From: Pachyseris speciosa
Taxonomy: Eukaryota; Cnidaria; Anthozoa; Scleractinia; Pachyseridae
Reading direction: 5' to 3'
DNA: 64,000 nucleotides
NCBI GenBank assembly: GCA_016490735.1
Contig: JAEMWC010000119.1
Coordinates: 385,001-449,000 of the forward strand
The notes below the pieces were generated by a model. It made no database searches and was not told the origin of the DNA. It saw only the letters and a program-made list of their open reading frames with translations. Below are positions 28,037 to 40,559 of the stretch, in pieces. The first letter of the stretch is position 1; each line of letters starts with the position of its first letter. The position numbers and the translations under genes are program-made.

Positions 28037-28361
28037 AAGGAGAATCCAGGAACGTCTCCCGTTTGTTTTTGAGCCCTCGCTGCTTAAGCGCTCACTGCCC
28101 TTTTCGCTGCGTCATGATCTTGTTAAACTTCTCGATTCACCATCTCTTTCACCCAACTGGCGGACTTTGTCTGAGGAGCTTGGCCTTAGGATGGGACAAA
28201 TTCAATGGCTGGAACAACTACCACCCGGTTTGTCCCCTACGGAAACTCTGTTAAGAATGATGGAGGCTCAAAACTACCCTCTAAGTGAACTAGCCAAAAC
28301 ACTACGGAAGCTCGGTGGGGACGATGTCGCCAGTATGATAGACACACACCAGAGTTCTTGA
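28037..28361 (+). CDS. Gene A death-domain exon (last coding exon)
   Basis: Acceptor TTGCCAG|AA in phase 1. The exon encodes a short basic lead, then a death domain: LRHDLVKLLDSPS, NWRTLSEELGL, IQWLEQLPP, TETLLRMMEAQ and LSELAKTLRKLGGDDVASMI, about 85 residues, ending at TGA 28359-28361. The six-helix spacing and the Trp of helix 2 (NWRTLAEELG pattern) fit. Death domains recruit partners in apoptosis or NF-kB signalling; the partner is unknown. The upstream open stretch from 27756 is probably intron. Confidence 0.78.
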
Positions 28362-30885
28362 CGGAAACACCCGCTACACACAAAGACACAGGGATGTGAA
28401 GCATGAAGACGTTTTTCACACAGTAGTTTTGTTATCCCTGCGTCCTGCGTCTCTGAAGCATAAAAATCCTAAAAGGCGCAAAATAATTTACGGCATACGT
28501 CCTGAAGGACGTAGCAAAAGCGGACATGACACGATTAATGCCTCAAGGATCAAAAGTCAAATGAAATGAACAAAACAAGGAGCCGTTCGCATTTCTTATA
28601 GAACACGTATCTTGGCAATATCAACTTAACTATAAATTGTATTTTGTTAGTGGTTCAAGTCAGGACTTCTGATATTAATACGATTGTGTAATTTGCGTAA
28701 AAATATTACATTCAATCGCACTTGTAATTTACTGATCATCGCATATTTCTTTATAAAATGTCGCAATTCGAACAAACGTAACCACAAAGCAATCTAAAAC
28801 AAGCATTTATTAATTCCTCTTACCTTGACGTTCCTTATCCAACCTGAAAACGCTGAAAATTTGGTTGAAAACATGAAAAGCTGACACATAAAATAGCGAA
28901 CATTAAGCGTGCGGTCTCGGCTTATTTATGGTCAGTTACCTCATGTCATTTTTCGTGATGTGTCCATTACTTCAAATTGCTCTCTGTTGTTGTTGCTCTT
29001 TATTGTGATTGCAGTATATTGTCTCGGCTTTTAAGTATCAATTTTACAGCTTCCATTCTTTAGAATGCAGGGAAATTTACTATTTACTCTACAAAACAGA
29101 AAGTTTGATTCGTAATTTCATATTAAACTTTGCGTTCCCCAACAAAGGCTATGTTAATACCATAAAGAAATAACATTAGGTTAAATCCCAGTTAGCTCAA
29201 GAAAAATGAAAACTGGTCGGTGAAGCTAATTGGTAGAATGTGACAATATCGTCAACACATCTTCGTCAACCCTTCAAAAAAAGGCAGTCAAGGACTGCAT
29301 GTGTGCATGTAAAATAATAAAAGGGACCAGTTATCTAAGTGAGCGTCCTTTAGTGGGCTAGAAGCTGGCAGACTAAAAGATTTGCTTACAACCTTAACTC
29401 ACTCCGCAGCCTCGTTTGGCGCGAATCCCATTTCCCACAACTTGTAATCGTCTTTTAGTTTTAAATTGCATGGCTGAAGTAAGAGTGAGTGCTATCAACG
29501 TCAGCTCTGCAATCTCTCCACTGTATTAGTAAATTACGGCGTCCAATTTATTCTTTGAATTCAAGTTGTGTGTGCGGTGTTGTACAGACAGAGCTCTGTT
29601 TAAAAAAGCAAGGCGAAAGCGAATGCCCCCTTTAATTTTGTTTGATACTAACTGGCACCAAACAAACCAAACAATTGGAACAGGTGACTTGCGCCGGCCA
29701 CTTGAGACCGCAAATACAAAGCCCCAAGTCGTCCATTGATTGCTCCGTAACACCGCCGCTTTTTCCCACCAGATAGATAGATAGAAACGAGCAGATTTAC
29801 ACACTAATTTTTATCTGCTTCGACGCTTTCGGAAACTATAACCAGGGTGCATCATAAAGTGCAAATCAGGGCAGCACAGTTTAAGTGTAAAGGTTTGCAT
29901 GGAGATTCATATAGGCTGAATATTCTTCGATTTTTATAAAGGGTAAGGCCATCCCCTTTTTTTTTTCTCTGTTTAGCGTCGTCCGACCGACCCAGATTTT
30001 CGCGTTTTCCAAAAAAAAAAGTTACACAGAGGGCAATGACACGTTATTTTAAACAATTGCATATAGCCGTGATATGCGAAATATCGGGGACTATTTGTTC
30101 CAGCAGCTGTTGAAAAGTCATGGATGTTGGCAGATCAGTGTGCAGTTTGGGTGGTTCATCCTTTTTTCCCTGTTCTCGTTTGATTTTAACAACGACGTCG
30201 ATTTTTTCTTCCTCCTTTGCCGTCATGTTGACTTTGTAACTACACCTTGTTGTTTCCAGGCTCCACGGATATTATGCTGAGGTACCGGGCCTCCTAGCTC
30301 CAGACTCCTTTTCCAATTTTATTTGTTTTTTTTTTTCCTTTCCGACCGACCGACCCAAAATCAGAAAACGCATTCGACAATAAACGAAAAAAAAAGGGGA
30401 TGGCCTGAACTAAGAGTGGAGTAGATGTATAATATAGATTCAACCTATTTTCTTATGCATTATAAATGTGCAATTTGTAACATTGCGCATGGTCATTTAT
30501 ATTCTTTTGTGTATTTATAGTAAATGTTAAATTTTAGAGGCGGTGCAAATGAAGAAACCGAATTGAAAATTTTCCAACAATTAGTTTTACAACGTGGTGA
30601 GCGAAGGGTGGAGTAGATCCAACCTTCTACGTACTCTTAAACATTATAAATGTGAAACTTGCAATATTGTGGTCATTTATATTCTTTTGTGTGACTATAT
30701 AGAAAATGTTTCATTTTACCTAAAATTACAATAAGGGTGGCGTAGATGAAGAAATCGAATTTAAAAATTCCAACAATTGCCTTTTTAATTAATTCTAGTG
30801 CTCCATAGTTAGATATAGGTTGTATATTGTTACAGCGCTGTCAGAGTTTGTTCTCAGAAATCAATAAAGAACTGTTATTATTGTT
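28362..30885 (+). other. Gene A 3' UTR and flank, with poly(A) signal AATAAA at 30863-30868
   Basis: No coding sequence. Segments co-align with the region after the gene B death domain (for example ACTGGTCGGTGAAGCTAATTGG at 29212 versus 48060), including GAAATCAATAAAGAACTG at the end. The poly(A) signal is conserved at 49111. About three diverged 120-200 bp tandem copies (GGTGGAGTAGATNCAACC) lie at 30411-30780. Confidence 0.55.
29947..30405. mobile_element. MITE-like element (459 bp) with an internal ORF fragment
   Basis: Termini GGCCATCCCCTTTTTTTTT / rc, with subterminal GTCGTCCGACCGACCC / CCGACCGACCGACCC-related blocks. Flanked by TAA (left) and TGA (right), a possible TWA duplication with one change. 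The minus strand 30044-30226 holds 60 open codons (KEEEKIDVVVKIKREQ ... TFQQLLEQIVPDISHI) that look like captured or residual protein-coding sequence. Confidence 0.65.
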
Positions 30886-31557
30886 TGTCTCCTCTTGGAC
30901 TCCAATAAGTTCAACCCTGTCAAAATGCTTGTAGTAGCAGGCAGCAAAGAGCCTTCTAGGGGATCCGGGTGCATGCAACCTTGTAAAGTTTGAGAAGAAC
31001 GGCTTCAAGTAGTTGCACCTGGTGCGTTTTAGTGGTAAACTCAGCGAGTTAACCTCATCCTTGGAGGGCTTTTTATTTTAATCGTCATTTTCCATCAGTA
31101 AAGTTTAATGCCCGATTTTTGATGAAATCCCCACGCCCTTTTGATGCCCCCTTTTAACTGGATCAATCTTTCAACAGTAGTTACGCCTCAATTATCAACA
31201 AATGAAATGCAATGACCTTTGGCTGACTAAGAGGTACATTTCCATTGCTAGATCACTTAGAACTCGACGTTTGCATGTGTTTTCATCGTTCATAATTTGA
31301 GGGGCCTTCTGTGATGGTGGTGAAAATGGCGATGGTTGATGATAATAATGGTGATGCTGGTGGTGTTGGAAATGATGATGACAATGAAGGTGACAATGAA
31401 GGTGACAATGATGACGACAACGTAAGCAATGATGATGAGTAAGCTAGGTTAGCACTGGGATCCAGCCAAACTTTTGATAAACTCAGTATACACTGTTCTT
31501 GGTATGGAGTGTTCCACTGAGGCCACTTTTTCCCAAAATGTTCTCAAGTGTAACTAA
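30886..31557. other. Intergenic, with GAT-rich microsatellite at 31310-31440
   Basis: Co-linear with the gene B downstream region (49135-49850), including the imperfect GATGATGGTG repeats. No gene seen. Confidence 0.6.
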
Positions 31558-31958
31558 GGCCCTGTTCGCACTAAGACGAAAATTTGAGTTTGGCGTTTGC
31601 AAAAAAAAGTGAAAATTTTGTAATCACCAATTTTTTGTTTTCGTAATCCTGTTCGCACATGAAGATGCGAAATTTTTTTTAGGGACAGATGGCTCTAATG
31701 CAAGGCAACCGCAAAACCCACACTCAAGGAGTCCGTCATCAATTTGATGACCCAATGACGGATGGATGTCAACGAACAAAGGATTTTCTCACCTGACAAA
31801 ATTTTTACAGCCTCCAAAGTTAGTCGACGGAATCTTTGAAGTTTCGTTGCTTTGCAAAAATTTTGTTGGGTGCAAAAAATCGTTCGCACTAGAAATGGCT
31901 TCGCGTTGACAGATTTTTTGGTAAATCAAACAAAATTTCGCGTAGTGCGAACAGGCCC
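31558..31958. mobile_element. MITE 'GGCCCTGTTCGCACTA' (401 bp)
   Basis: Termini GGCCCTGTTCGCACTA and rc of GGGCCTGTTCGCACTA; TAA flanks at 31555-31557 and 31959-31961. PIF/Harbinger-like by its TWA duplication. No coding capacity. Confidence 0.85.
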
Positions 31959-32295
31959 TAATAGAACTTTATTTCCAAATCTTAGGCATTGTGAAATGAT
32001 ATTATTAATTTGTCAGTGGCCCAAAAGTCTAAAGACAATGTACTCGGAATACAAGAGAGAGGCTGGTGTATTTCCGTGGCACACTAAGAATTGCCTTCTG
32101 GCGTGAATGTGTCGTGACTGATCTTTCGACTAGAAGTAATGACTTAATCTCGTACCCAGATCTCCCACGGCCAAGCTAAAAGGGAGATCTGTTAAATTCG
32201 AATTTGGAGCATGCTCAGTAAAAGTCAGGCCCGATACACGGGCCTCACTATAACTACGCATGCTCGTCCTGATTTTGTTTATGAGCGAAAGATAA

Positions 32296-32688
32296 ATGGA
32301 CTTTGAAAGCGCTTTTCAATCGGTTTTGCGGTCCAGAGGAGAAGAAAACTTCAAAATCAAACCAAAGCTAAAAGAGGCAACACAGGAGGTTGTTGTCAAC
32401 GGCCGAGATTGGTTAATTATTCTCCCAGCTGGTTACGGTAAATCGCTAATTTATCAAGTGCTTTCTTCACATTACGATCATCTCGCTGCAAAGAAGAAAT
32501 GAAAGGACAAGTCAATTGTAATTGTGGTTTCGCCGCTCAACCCTCTGATCGACGATCGATATCAAATAAATAACTTTAACTCAGTGGGAGTGTCTTGTGC
32601 AAGGATAAATGTTTCCGGGAGCCGAGCGAAGCAGATGGTAGCCAGATTTCATGCCGAACTATATCTGGTGGCCGGAAAATTCAGATAA
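32296..32688 (+). pseudogene. RecQ-like helicase fragment
   Basis: The ATG starts MDFESAFQSVLRSRGEE. KPKLKEATQEVVVNGRDWL (motif 0 region, normally a Gln-containing motif) is followed by a Walker A variant LPAGYGKSLIYQV. After a frame change near 32500 the sequence continues SIVIVVSPLNPLIDD (motif Ia) and then degenerates. DEAD-box and later motifs are missing. A truncated duplicate or retrocopy of a RecQ-family helicase gene, about 130 codons. Confidence 0.7.
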
Positions 32689-33356
32689 TTTTATCCGTCC
32701 GGAGGTAAATGTGGGCAACAAGCAGTGTAGGGAGATATTTTTGTCCGATTATTATCAGAAAAATATTGCGGCTAAGTTCTAATTTAGGCATACCAGTTTT
32801 TCAAAACAAGATCTGCAGCAGAACTTCGGAAGTTCGTCTGCGCCTTCGACACAAATCTCACACAGTTTTTGAATAATTCGTTTTAATTTGAAAGTTTTCC
32901 TGGCGTCGGGAAACAATTCCCTCCCAGCTGTCTTACCTCACAAACGGCGTTTAAACTTGAAATTATTGCTGCGACTTTGTTCCCGCGATCTTTTCTCTTT
33001 CTCTTCTCGTCTTCTTTCTCGATACTTGCACCAGGGGATAGGAAGAAGAGAGGTCCTGGGAACGAGGTTGCCATTGCTGAGGGTAAAAACTTGGGCCAAC
33101 TTAAGCGTTTTCCCGGATCGTTTGCAGTTATCTGCGAACATGTGGAAACCAGGCTTTAAACAAAGCTTACTATTTTATCAATATGCCCAGTAATAGTACT
33201 GTAGTTATCAGCAGTGTCTAGGTAAAAACTGCAACGAAGTTTCTTTTGTCCTAAATTAAGCAGGAGCCAGACTTGGAGGCAGAGAGAAGAACGATTAAAT
33301 ACCTTAAGGTTATATTACCCGAGTTGGTCATCCAACACGGAATGCTTTTCACAATT
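32689..33356. other. Intergenic; nothing convincing
   Basis: Open frames on both strands near 32880-33190 have no recognisable motif and overlap a composition-biased segment (AGAAG / CTTCTT). No gene called. Confidence 0.4.
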
Positions 33357-33764
33357 GGCCATGTTCTAAACGAGTAGGGCCCTGGGAACGAGGTTTTAAA
33401 AATTTATCGATTGGAAAAAATTGTTTCCACTGCATGAAAGAGTATCTCAAAAATGGACACCTAACCAACTTTGACGCTGTTCAGTTAAATTGGAGGTGAA
33501 AAAAAATGCATTTGAAAATTGTGAAAATTAGAGACTTTGTATGGTTTGGAGGGACACACTATCCGAAATAGAGACATTTGTATGGGATTTTTTTAAGTTT
33601 TAAATGCATGTTATCTGGCGGCTTTTCAAACAAACATACTCAAACTTGCTGAAACTGCTTATTTTGACGTACCCTTTCATGTGAGAATCTATTTTGTTCA
33701 ATTTCATTGATTTTCAATGAAGTTTGGATTCGTTCCCAGGCCCTTACTCGTTTAGAACATGGCC
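33357..33764. mobile_element. MITE 'GGCCATGTTCTAAACGAGTA' (408 bp)
   Basis: Inverted termini of about 35 bp (GGCCATGTTCTAAACGAGTA ... / ... TACTCGTTTAGAACATGGCC) flanked on both sides by AATT. Non-coding. Confidence 0.8.
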
Positions 33765-34348
33765 AATTCGTCATCACAGATAACCTTGAGTACTTAACAC
33801 ATTATCTGATTTTCTGAATTTATTATAACGTAAGAAGTAACGTCAGCTACCTAATAAAGCAATTTTTGCTACACTATATATCTTCTTTTTCTCCACCGCA
33901 GAGGCGATTCGAAACGAAGCATTTTATGGGGCTCTAGCCCAGAAGCGAATCACCACTTCTGGCAGGTCTCAATACCTCTATGAGTCGACTAAAATAATTA
34001 AGTTCGATAGTCGATTCAGAGGTCGCACTTTGTGTCGTCGACCTTTATCGCTGAAACAGAAACTAGACCATTCAGGTCAGTTAATGCTATGGGCCCTGGA
34101 GTACTCAACTTGGCTGGAAACGAGTTTTGCGTAAATTCGGAGCTATTTTTTCCTCGCTATTTGTAAGAATAGAAGAAGAAGGCGCTGAACGGACGTGCAA
34201 TAGAGTTAAGCCACCGAGTTGCAGGAAGAAGGCAAGTTTTGAATGTTTGTTATCTTCTGATTTTGCCCTAAGGTCTGATTTTCCAGTGACTAATCAAAGA
34301 TTTTCAGAGCTTGCATAGAATCGGGGTCCATATCTGATGCTTTTGAAT
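33765..34348. other. Intergenic; no gene
   Basis: A 63-codon open stretch at 34127-34318 ends just before the BEL target duplication. It has no motif and no splice context. The sequence resumes after the BEL element at 40492. Confidence 0.4.
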
Positions 34349-34353
34349 GGACT

Positions 34354-34621
34354 TGTTAGAAATAAATTTTTGCACATAATTACGTGTGGCGGGAAAAGAT
34401 GCCACGTGACCTAGAAGAACACAGCTTGAGTTTAGATTGATGTTGGAGTGTAGAGTATAGCATTGAAAGATTGAAATATCAGTGAAATTTTGAAATATCG
34501 TGTAGAATCCAGGGAAATTCGTCTGTCTTTTGAGTGAAGCTGTATTGTCAAAAACTGGAAATTGTGAAGAAATCAATTATTCGAGGAAGAGCGAAAAATA
34601 AACAACCTAAAATGTACAACA
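34354..34621 (+). repeat. BEL 5' LTR
   Basis: 268 bp, TG...CA ends, differs from the 3' LTR at two positions (near 34458 and 34540). Low divergence implies a recent insertion. Confidence 0.95.
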
Positions 34622-34637
34622 TGGTCCTTCGAGCCGG
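34622..34637 (+). promoter_or_regulatory. BEL primer-binding site (tRNA-Tyr-like)
   Basis: TGGTCCTTCGAGCCGG directly follows the LTR. Its complement fits the 3' end of eukaryotic tRNA-Tyr (…CTCGAAGGACCA) as I recall it. Confidence 0.7.
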
Positions 34638-34729
34638 ATGGATGAACTGGAAGAACGATTGAACGAATATAAATCGTCGAAAGATTGGATTGAGCCGATG
34701 TTTACATGAAAGGGAGTTCATAAGACATC

Positions 34730-37700
34730 ATGAACATCGACAAGGTCAAGAAAATTCGAGATGCACACAAGTCATTTGCGGAGAAAACGATAGAGAACGT
34801 GGAGAAGATGTTGACTGATCAAGAAGAAGATTTAACATCGTACAAGGAAAGGTTAACAGCTTTGAAGTCTTTGCTCACAGAAAAATTGGAAACGATCAAA
34901 AAGCTGGATGAAACGATACTGGAGGGCACTAAACCAAAGGGACTGGAGAAAGAGATAGAAGATTCTGGTGAGTTTTGCGAGAATGTTTACAGTATTTTAG
35001 CCAAAATTGACTTTAGCTTGGAACACGCCAAACATGGCGGACACACACATACACCGGCAATTCAGGGAAACAGTACTTCCAAAAATACCGCAGGTGCGAA
35101 AGTGAAGCTACCTAAACTGGAACTCAAGTCATTCTCGGGAAATTATCAAGAATGGCAGAGCTTCTGGGACATTTCAGTCAGCTGTTGATGGAAACGCTGG
35201 CATTTCGCCTATCGAAAAATTCACTTATCTGAAAAGTTGTGTGACAAGCAACGCTGAATCCGCAATTGCTGGACTGCCTCTGACTGCAGACAATTACAAG
35301 GTAGCCATCGACATTCTTAAAGACCGATTTGGTAAACCACAGTTGTTGATTTCAAATTATATGGATGCCTTATTGAAACTTCCGTCTGTTAATTCAGTAC
35401 ATGAAACAAATATACTGTGTGAGTTGTATGATAAGATTGAGATCAACATTCGAGGTCTGAATACGTTAGGCGTTGAATCACAGTCCTTTGGGAACTTATT
35501 GGTCCCTATCATCATGGAGAAAATCCCCTCAGAGTTGCAATTGATTGTAAGCCGCAAGTTTGGCAGTGAAGAAACTTGGAATCTTGATGCTTTGTTGAAT
35601 GCACTAAAAACTGAGTTGGAAGCCAGAGAAAGATGTACTGCAATGAAAACAAGTGGTTCAAATGGCAATACACCGAGGTACGAACAGTACAAGGCAAGAA
35701 GCAAACAGCCCTTTTCTACATCTGCACTTTATACAAGCAATGAATAATTTACTCCACATTGTATTTTTTGCAAAAAGAACCACAAGTCCATTAACTGTAT
35801 GACCATTACTGAACCGAAGACTAGAAGAACAATCCTGAGACGAAATGGCAGATGCTTTGTGTGCTTGAAGAGTGGTCATATCTCCACAAATTGTCTGTCA
35901 AAGGCAAAATGCTTTAACTGTGATGGTAGACACCATGTGGCTATTTGTGAAAGAACCAAGAATGTTCCATCTTCTAGGAATTTGGTTACAGAAGAAGTAA
36001 CCCCGTACAGATCTGAGCTATCTCAAGATAGGAGTGGAGATGCAGGGACTTCAGCAATGTACATTAGCAATAATGGCAACTCTGTGCTGTTCCAAACAGC
36101 CCAAGCCTTTGTTTATAGACCAGATAACCACGAGTTTGGATTGAATGCGCATGTAATATTTGACTCATGTAGCCAGAGATCCTACATTACCAGCAAGGCA
36201 TGTGAACAGTTGAACCTACCAACCGTTGGTAAGGAAACCCTCCTAATCAAAACATTTGGAGATAATTCAGCCTCTGTGAAGGAATGTGATGTGGTGCAAA
36301 TGTGTGTCAGAACATTAGATGGAATGAATCTCTATGTCACCTCATATGTTGTACCAGTGATTTGCAGCCCAGTGTCAAACCAACAAATTCAAGACACATT
36401 GGAATGCTATCCATACTTGTAGGGTCTACAACTTGCATGTGGAACGAGTGACACTGTCAGTGTTGATGTGCTGATAGGAGCAGATTATTACTGGTCTTTC
36501 TTCACTGGAAACATTAAAAGAGACCCCTATGGACCTGTAGCTCTTGAGACCAAGTTAGGTTGGGTTTTGTCAGGACCAGCTGTATGCCCAACACCCACAA
36601 AGTCGTGTACAGTGAATCTGAGTTCAACACATGTGTTGAATATAGAGTCCACAGAGATAACTGATTTGAAGGATGATCTGCAGAAATTCTGGGACTTAGA
36701 AACTTTGGGCATAAAGGAAAATGAAGCTTCAGTCTCTGACATCAGATTCACTGGAGAGAGATATCAGGTGAAGTTACCTTTCAAAGATAACCACCCCATG
36801 ATACCAGACAATTACACAGCTGCATCACGAAGGTTGGCAACAGTGATCAAGAAGCTTAAGGATCAACCAGAAATACTGAAACAGTATGATCATGTGATTA
36901 AGGAGCAATTGCAGAGTGGTGTAGTTGAGTTAGTGCCACAAGATGAAATCCCACAGCCGGGAAATGTTCACTACCTTCCACACAGGGGAGTTGTGAGACT
37001 TGACAGAGATACAACTAAGATTAGAGTTGTATATGATGCTTCATCTAAAGTGTTTGGGCCAAGTTTGAATGACTGTTTGCATGTTGGACCTTCCCTGAAT
37101 CCCTTATTATTTGACATTCTGTTGAGATTTAGAGTTCATGAAGTTGCCATAACTGCAGACATTGAGAAGGCATTTTTGAACATTGAGATTGATCCTGAAC
37201 ACAGAAACTTTGTGAGATTTTTGTGGGTCGATAATGTGAACAAACAGAATCCAGAGGTCATGGTACTTCATTTTGCACGTGTATTGTTTGGTGTGAACTC
37301 AAGCCCTTTCATTCTTAATGCAACAATCAGACACCATGTGAACACTTGTTTACCGGTTGACAGTGTGCTTTCAAGGGAGCTGTTGAAGTCTTTGTATGTT
37401 GATGACTATGTGTCTGGGGATTGTGATGTGGACAGTGCATTTGCCTTGTGTAAGGATGTAAAACTCTGTCTCAGATCAGGAGGTTTCAACATGAGAAAGT
37501 GGAGTAGCAATTCAGAAGGTCTCACGCGTCCACTGGAACAAGATGAAGCTTTCAGTGAAGACTTTGCCAAGAGTGGTGGAGATAGTGTTGAAGAAGAAGG
37601 CGAGAGCTTCTCAAAGTCAGTCTTCAAGCAGAGTGCAGAGAAGGAACAGAAGATTTTGGGAATGCTTTGGAACCCCACCCAAGATGAGCTGATTTATGAT

Positions 37701-40112
37701 CTGAACAAGACGTTGGGGGATGTAGATACTCAACCAGCAACGAGGCGATTGATTCTTAGTACAGCCACAAGAATTTTTGACCCCTTGGGATTGATAGCTC
37801 CAGTCATTCTTCCATTCAAGATCATGTTTCAGAAACTTTGCCAGGATGGGAGAGATTGGGATGAGTTGCTTGATGCTGATCTCAATCACCAGTGGTTAGC
37901 TACTTTGATGGATCTGAGACAGGCTGGGAGAGTGAGCTTTGAGAGATGTTATGCTGAAGGTTTGAGTGGAGATAAAGTCAAGTCAGTCCAACTTCATTGT
38001 TTTGCAGTCGCATCAGAAAAGGCTTATGGCGCTGCAGTCTACATGAGAGTGGAGTATGAGTCAAAGGTGCAATGCCAGTTAGTATCTTCAAAAACCAGAG
38101 TTTCTCCATTGGCCAGGCAAACTATCCTTCGCCTAGAGTTGCTGTCAAACCTTACTGCGTCTAGATTGTTGAAGAGCGTGAGTCAGGCTTTAGAGGGTGT
38201 GAGAATTGACAATGTATTTAACTGGACAGATTCTATGATTTCGTTGTGGTGGATCACAAACACCGATAAGGAGTACAAGCAGTTCGTCGAGAATCGAGTG
38301 TGTGAGATAAGAAGAAATTCGCCACCTGAACAGTGGAGGTATTGTCCCACTGCAGAAAACCCAGCTGACATAGTGTCGCGCGGAATCAAGGCTACTGAGC
38401 TGAAGGAATGCAGCTTGTGGTTACATGGACCCGAATTCCTGACTAAGGATAGTGAACAGTGGCCAGTTCAGCCGGCAAATGTACAAGCCAGAGAGGAGTT
38501 ATGTGAACTGAAATCATCTAAACCAGCTGTTTCCAGCTTAGTCACCACGTGCAATGAAGGCGAAGAAGGGGAAGAAACGAGTTTAGAAGACGTTGTCAAG
38601 CCAGAGAACTTTAGTTCTGTTACCAAGTTGATAAGAGTTACTGCGTTAGTGTTGTTGTTTGCTGAGAAATTGAAGAGGACAAGATCAAGGGAAAGAATGG
38701 AAGATTCTGCAAGATTGTACAGACAAGCCGGGAACATGTGGATTAAGCACGTTCAACAAGAGATCCTGAACAGTGACAAGTATCCACAAATGAAGTCATC
38801 GCTAGGACTTTTTCAAGACGAAGATGGGATACTACGATGTCAAGGAAGAATAGGTCTGTCATCCCTACCGTACGATACAAGATTTCCGATACTGTTACCG
38901 AGAGGTCATCATTACACGAAACTGGTGATTCTCAAGTGTCATGATCAAGTTATGCACAACGGAGTGGCAGAGACATTGGATTAAGTTCGGTCCAAGTACT
39001 GGATTGTGAAGGGCAGACAAACAGTGAAGAACATAATCAGCAAGTGTGTGGTATGCAAGAAACTTGAAGGTCGCCCGTATGGAATGCCACCTACCGCTCA
39101 ACTACCTGGATTTAGATTATCGGACGAGTTTGCATTTTCAAGTATTGGAGTTGACTTTGCAGGCCCAGTTTATGTCAAGGACATTTATCAAAAGAGTGGT
39201 GACATGAACAAGGCATACATCGTGCTGTATACTTGTGCTTCCAGTCGTGCAGTTCATCTAGACCTCATTCCGAGGTTGACAACCGAAGCGTTTGTGAGAA
39301 GTTTTAAACGGTGTATTGCCAGAGGAGGTGTTCCAAAGCTCGTAGTGTCTGATAATGGATCCACCTTCAAGAGTGAAGAGCTAAAGACGCTGCTCGCAGA
39401 ACACAACGTACAATGCAAGTTTAACGTCGCTTTAGCCCCTTGGTGGGGAGGATTTTTTTAACGTCTGGTTAGGTCAGCAAAACGCTGTTTGAAGAAAACC
39501 TTAGGAACCGCACGAGTCAGTTATGAGGAACTACTCTCTGTTGTTGTTGAAATAGAGGGAATACTAAATTCAAGACCCTTGACGTACGTGGATGATGAAT
39601 TGCGAGATCCTCTGACGCCGTCGCAACTGATTATTGGTCGCCGACTGTTGCGTACAGAAGAAAAAACTGGTGAACCTCGCTTGGAAACGTCACAGGCGGC
39701 AACTGAATTGTCACGACGTGCAAAATATCTGACAACTGTTCTTTCACAGTTTTGGAGACGTTGGCTGAAGGAATACTTGACTGAGATACGTGTTCATCAC
39801 AATTGCCAATTGAAGAACAGACAGCCAGCCGTAAATGTTGGAGACGTCGTTTGCATTCACAAGGATAAGACGCCGATGCAGTTTTGGAGCATGGGAGTTG
39901 TCAAATCCCTCATTACAGGACGAGATGAATTTCACAGAGGAGCTGTGGTGAAAACTCGTAGTAGAGATCGCGTCATCGAGGTCACAAGACCCTTGAAGAA
40001 GCTGTATCCTGTAGAAGCTGGTTCAGGAGTACGGGAACATCAGAACAGGAACACTGATTTTCCTATAACCTTTGTAGGAAATGCTGAACAAGAACATATT
40101 GCTGAACATTAA
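34730..40112 (+). pseudogene. BEL/Pao gag-pol polyprotein with one frameshift and four nonsense codons
   Basis: Gag starts [16 protein letters not shown]; the frame breaks near 35170. Zinc knuckles are CIFCKKNHKSINC, CFVCLKSGHISTNC and CFNCDGRHHVAIC. The protease motif reads IFDSCSQRSYI (DSC where DSG/DTG is usual). RT has [10 protein letters not shown] and YVDD (37395-37406); RNase H/A17 follows. Integrase has a CVVCKK zinc motif, [10 protein letters not shown] and [10 protein letters not shown]. In-frame stops: TAA 35745-35747, TAG 36420-36422, TAA 38982-38984 and TAA 39459-39461. The last lies just after WWGGFF, where the DDE glutamate is expected. A DUF5641-type tail ends at 40112. Confidence 0.9.
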
Positions 40113-40218
40113 GGATATCAAGATAGAGACAATGAGCCATTTTTTTTTTCTGTTAATGTCATTACGAACTTGAGTCGTCATTCTGTTGATTGACCCGTGT
40201 CAATCAACGAGGGGAGTG

Positions 40219-40486
40219 TGTTAGAAATAAATTTTTGCACATAATTACGTGTGGCGGGAAAAGATGCCACGTGACCTAGAAGAACACAGCTTGAGTTTAG
40301 ATTGATGTTGGAGTGTAGAGTGTAGCATTGAAAGATTGAAATATCAGTGAAATTTTGAAATATCGTGTAGAATCCAGGGAAATTCGTCTGTCTTTTGAGT
40401 GAAGCGGTATTGTCAAAAACTGGAAATTGTGAAGAAATCAATTATTCGAGGAAGAGCGAAAAATAAACAACCTAAAATGTACAACA
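40219..40486 (+). repeat. BEL 3' LTR
   Basis: 268 bp copy of the 5' LTR with two differences, preceded by a purine-rich tract (AGGGGAGTG, 40210-40218) and followed by GGACT. Confidence 0.95.
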
Positions 40487-40559
40487 GGACTTTCAACCTC
40501 TTTTTGAAAGTTCATGGCGTTTTCGCTTTCAAACTATGGGAACACTGAATCACCAAATT

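Larger units (their letters stand above)
34354..40486 (+). mobile_element. BEL/Pao LTR retrotransposon, nearly complete, coding-dead
   Basis: Two 268 bp LTRs starting TGTTAGAAAT and ending TGTACAACA enclose a single gag-pol frame. GGACT at 34349-34353 and 40487-40491 is the 5 bp target duplication. PBS 34622-34637 abuts the left LTR and a purine tract precedes the right LTR. Domain order gag, zinc knuckles, protease, RT, RNase H, integrase is that of BEL/Pao. The insertion lies about 150 bp upstream of the gene B promoter region. Confidence 0.95.
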
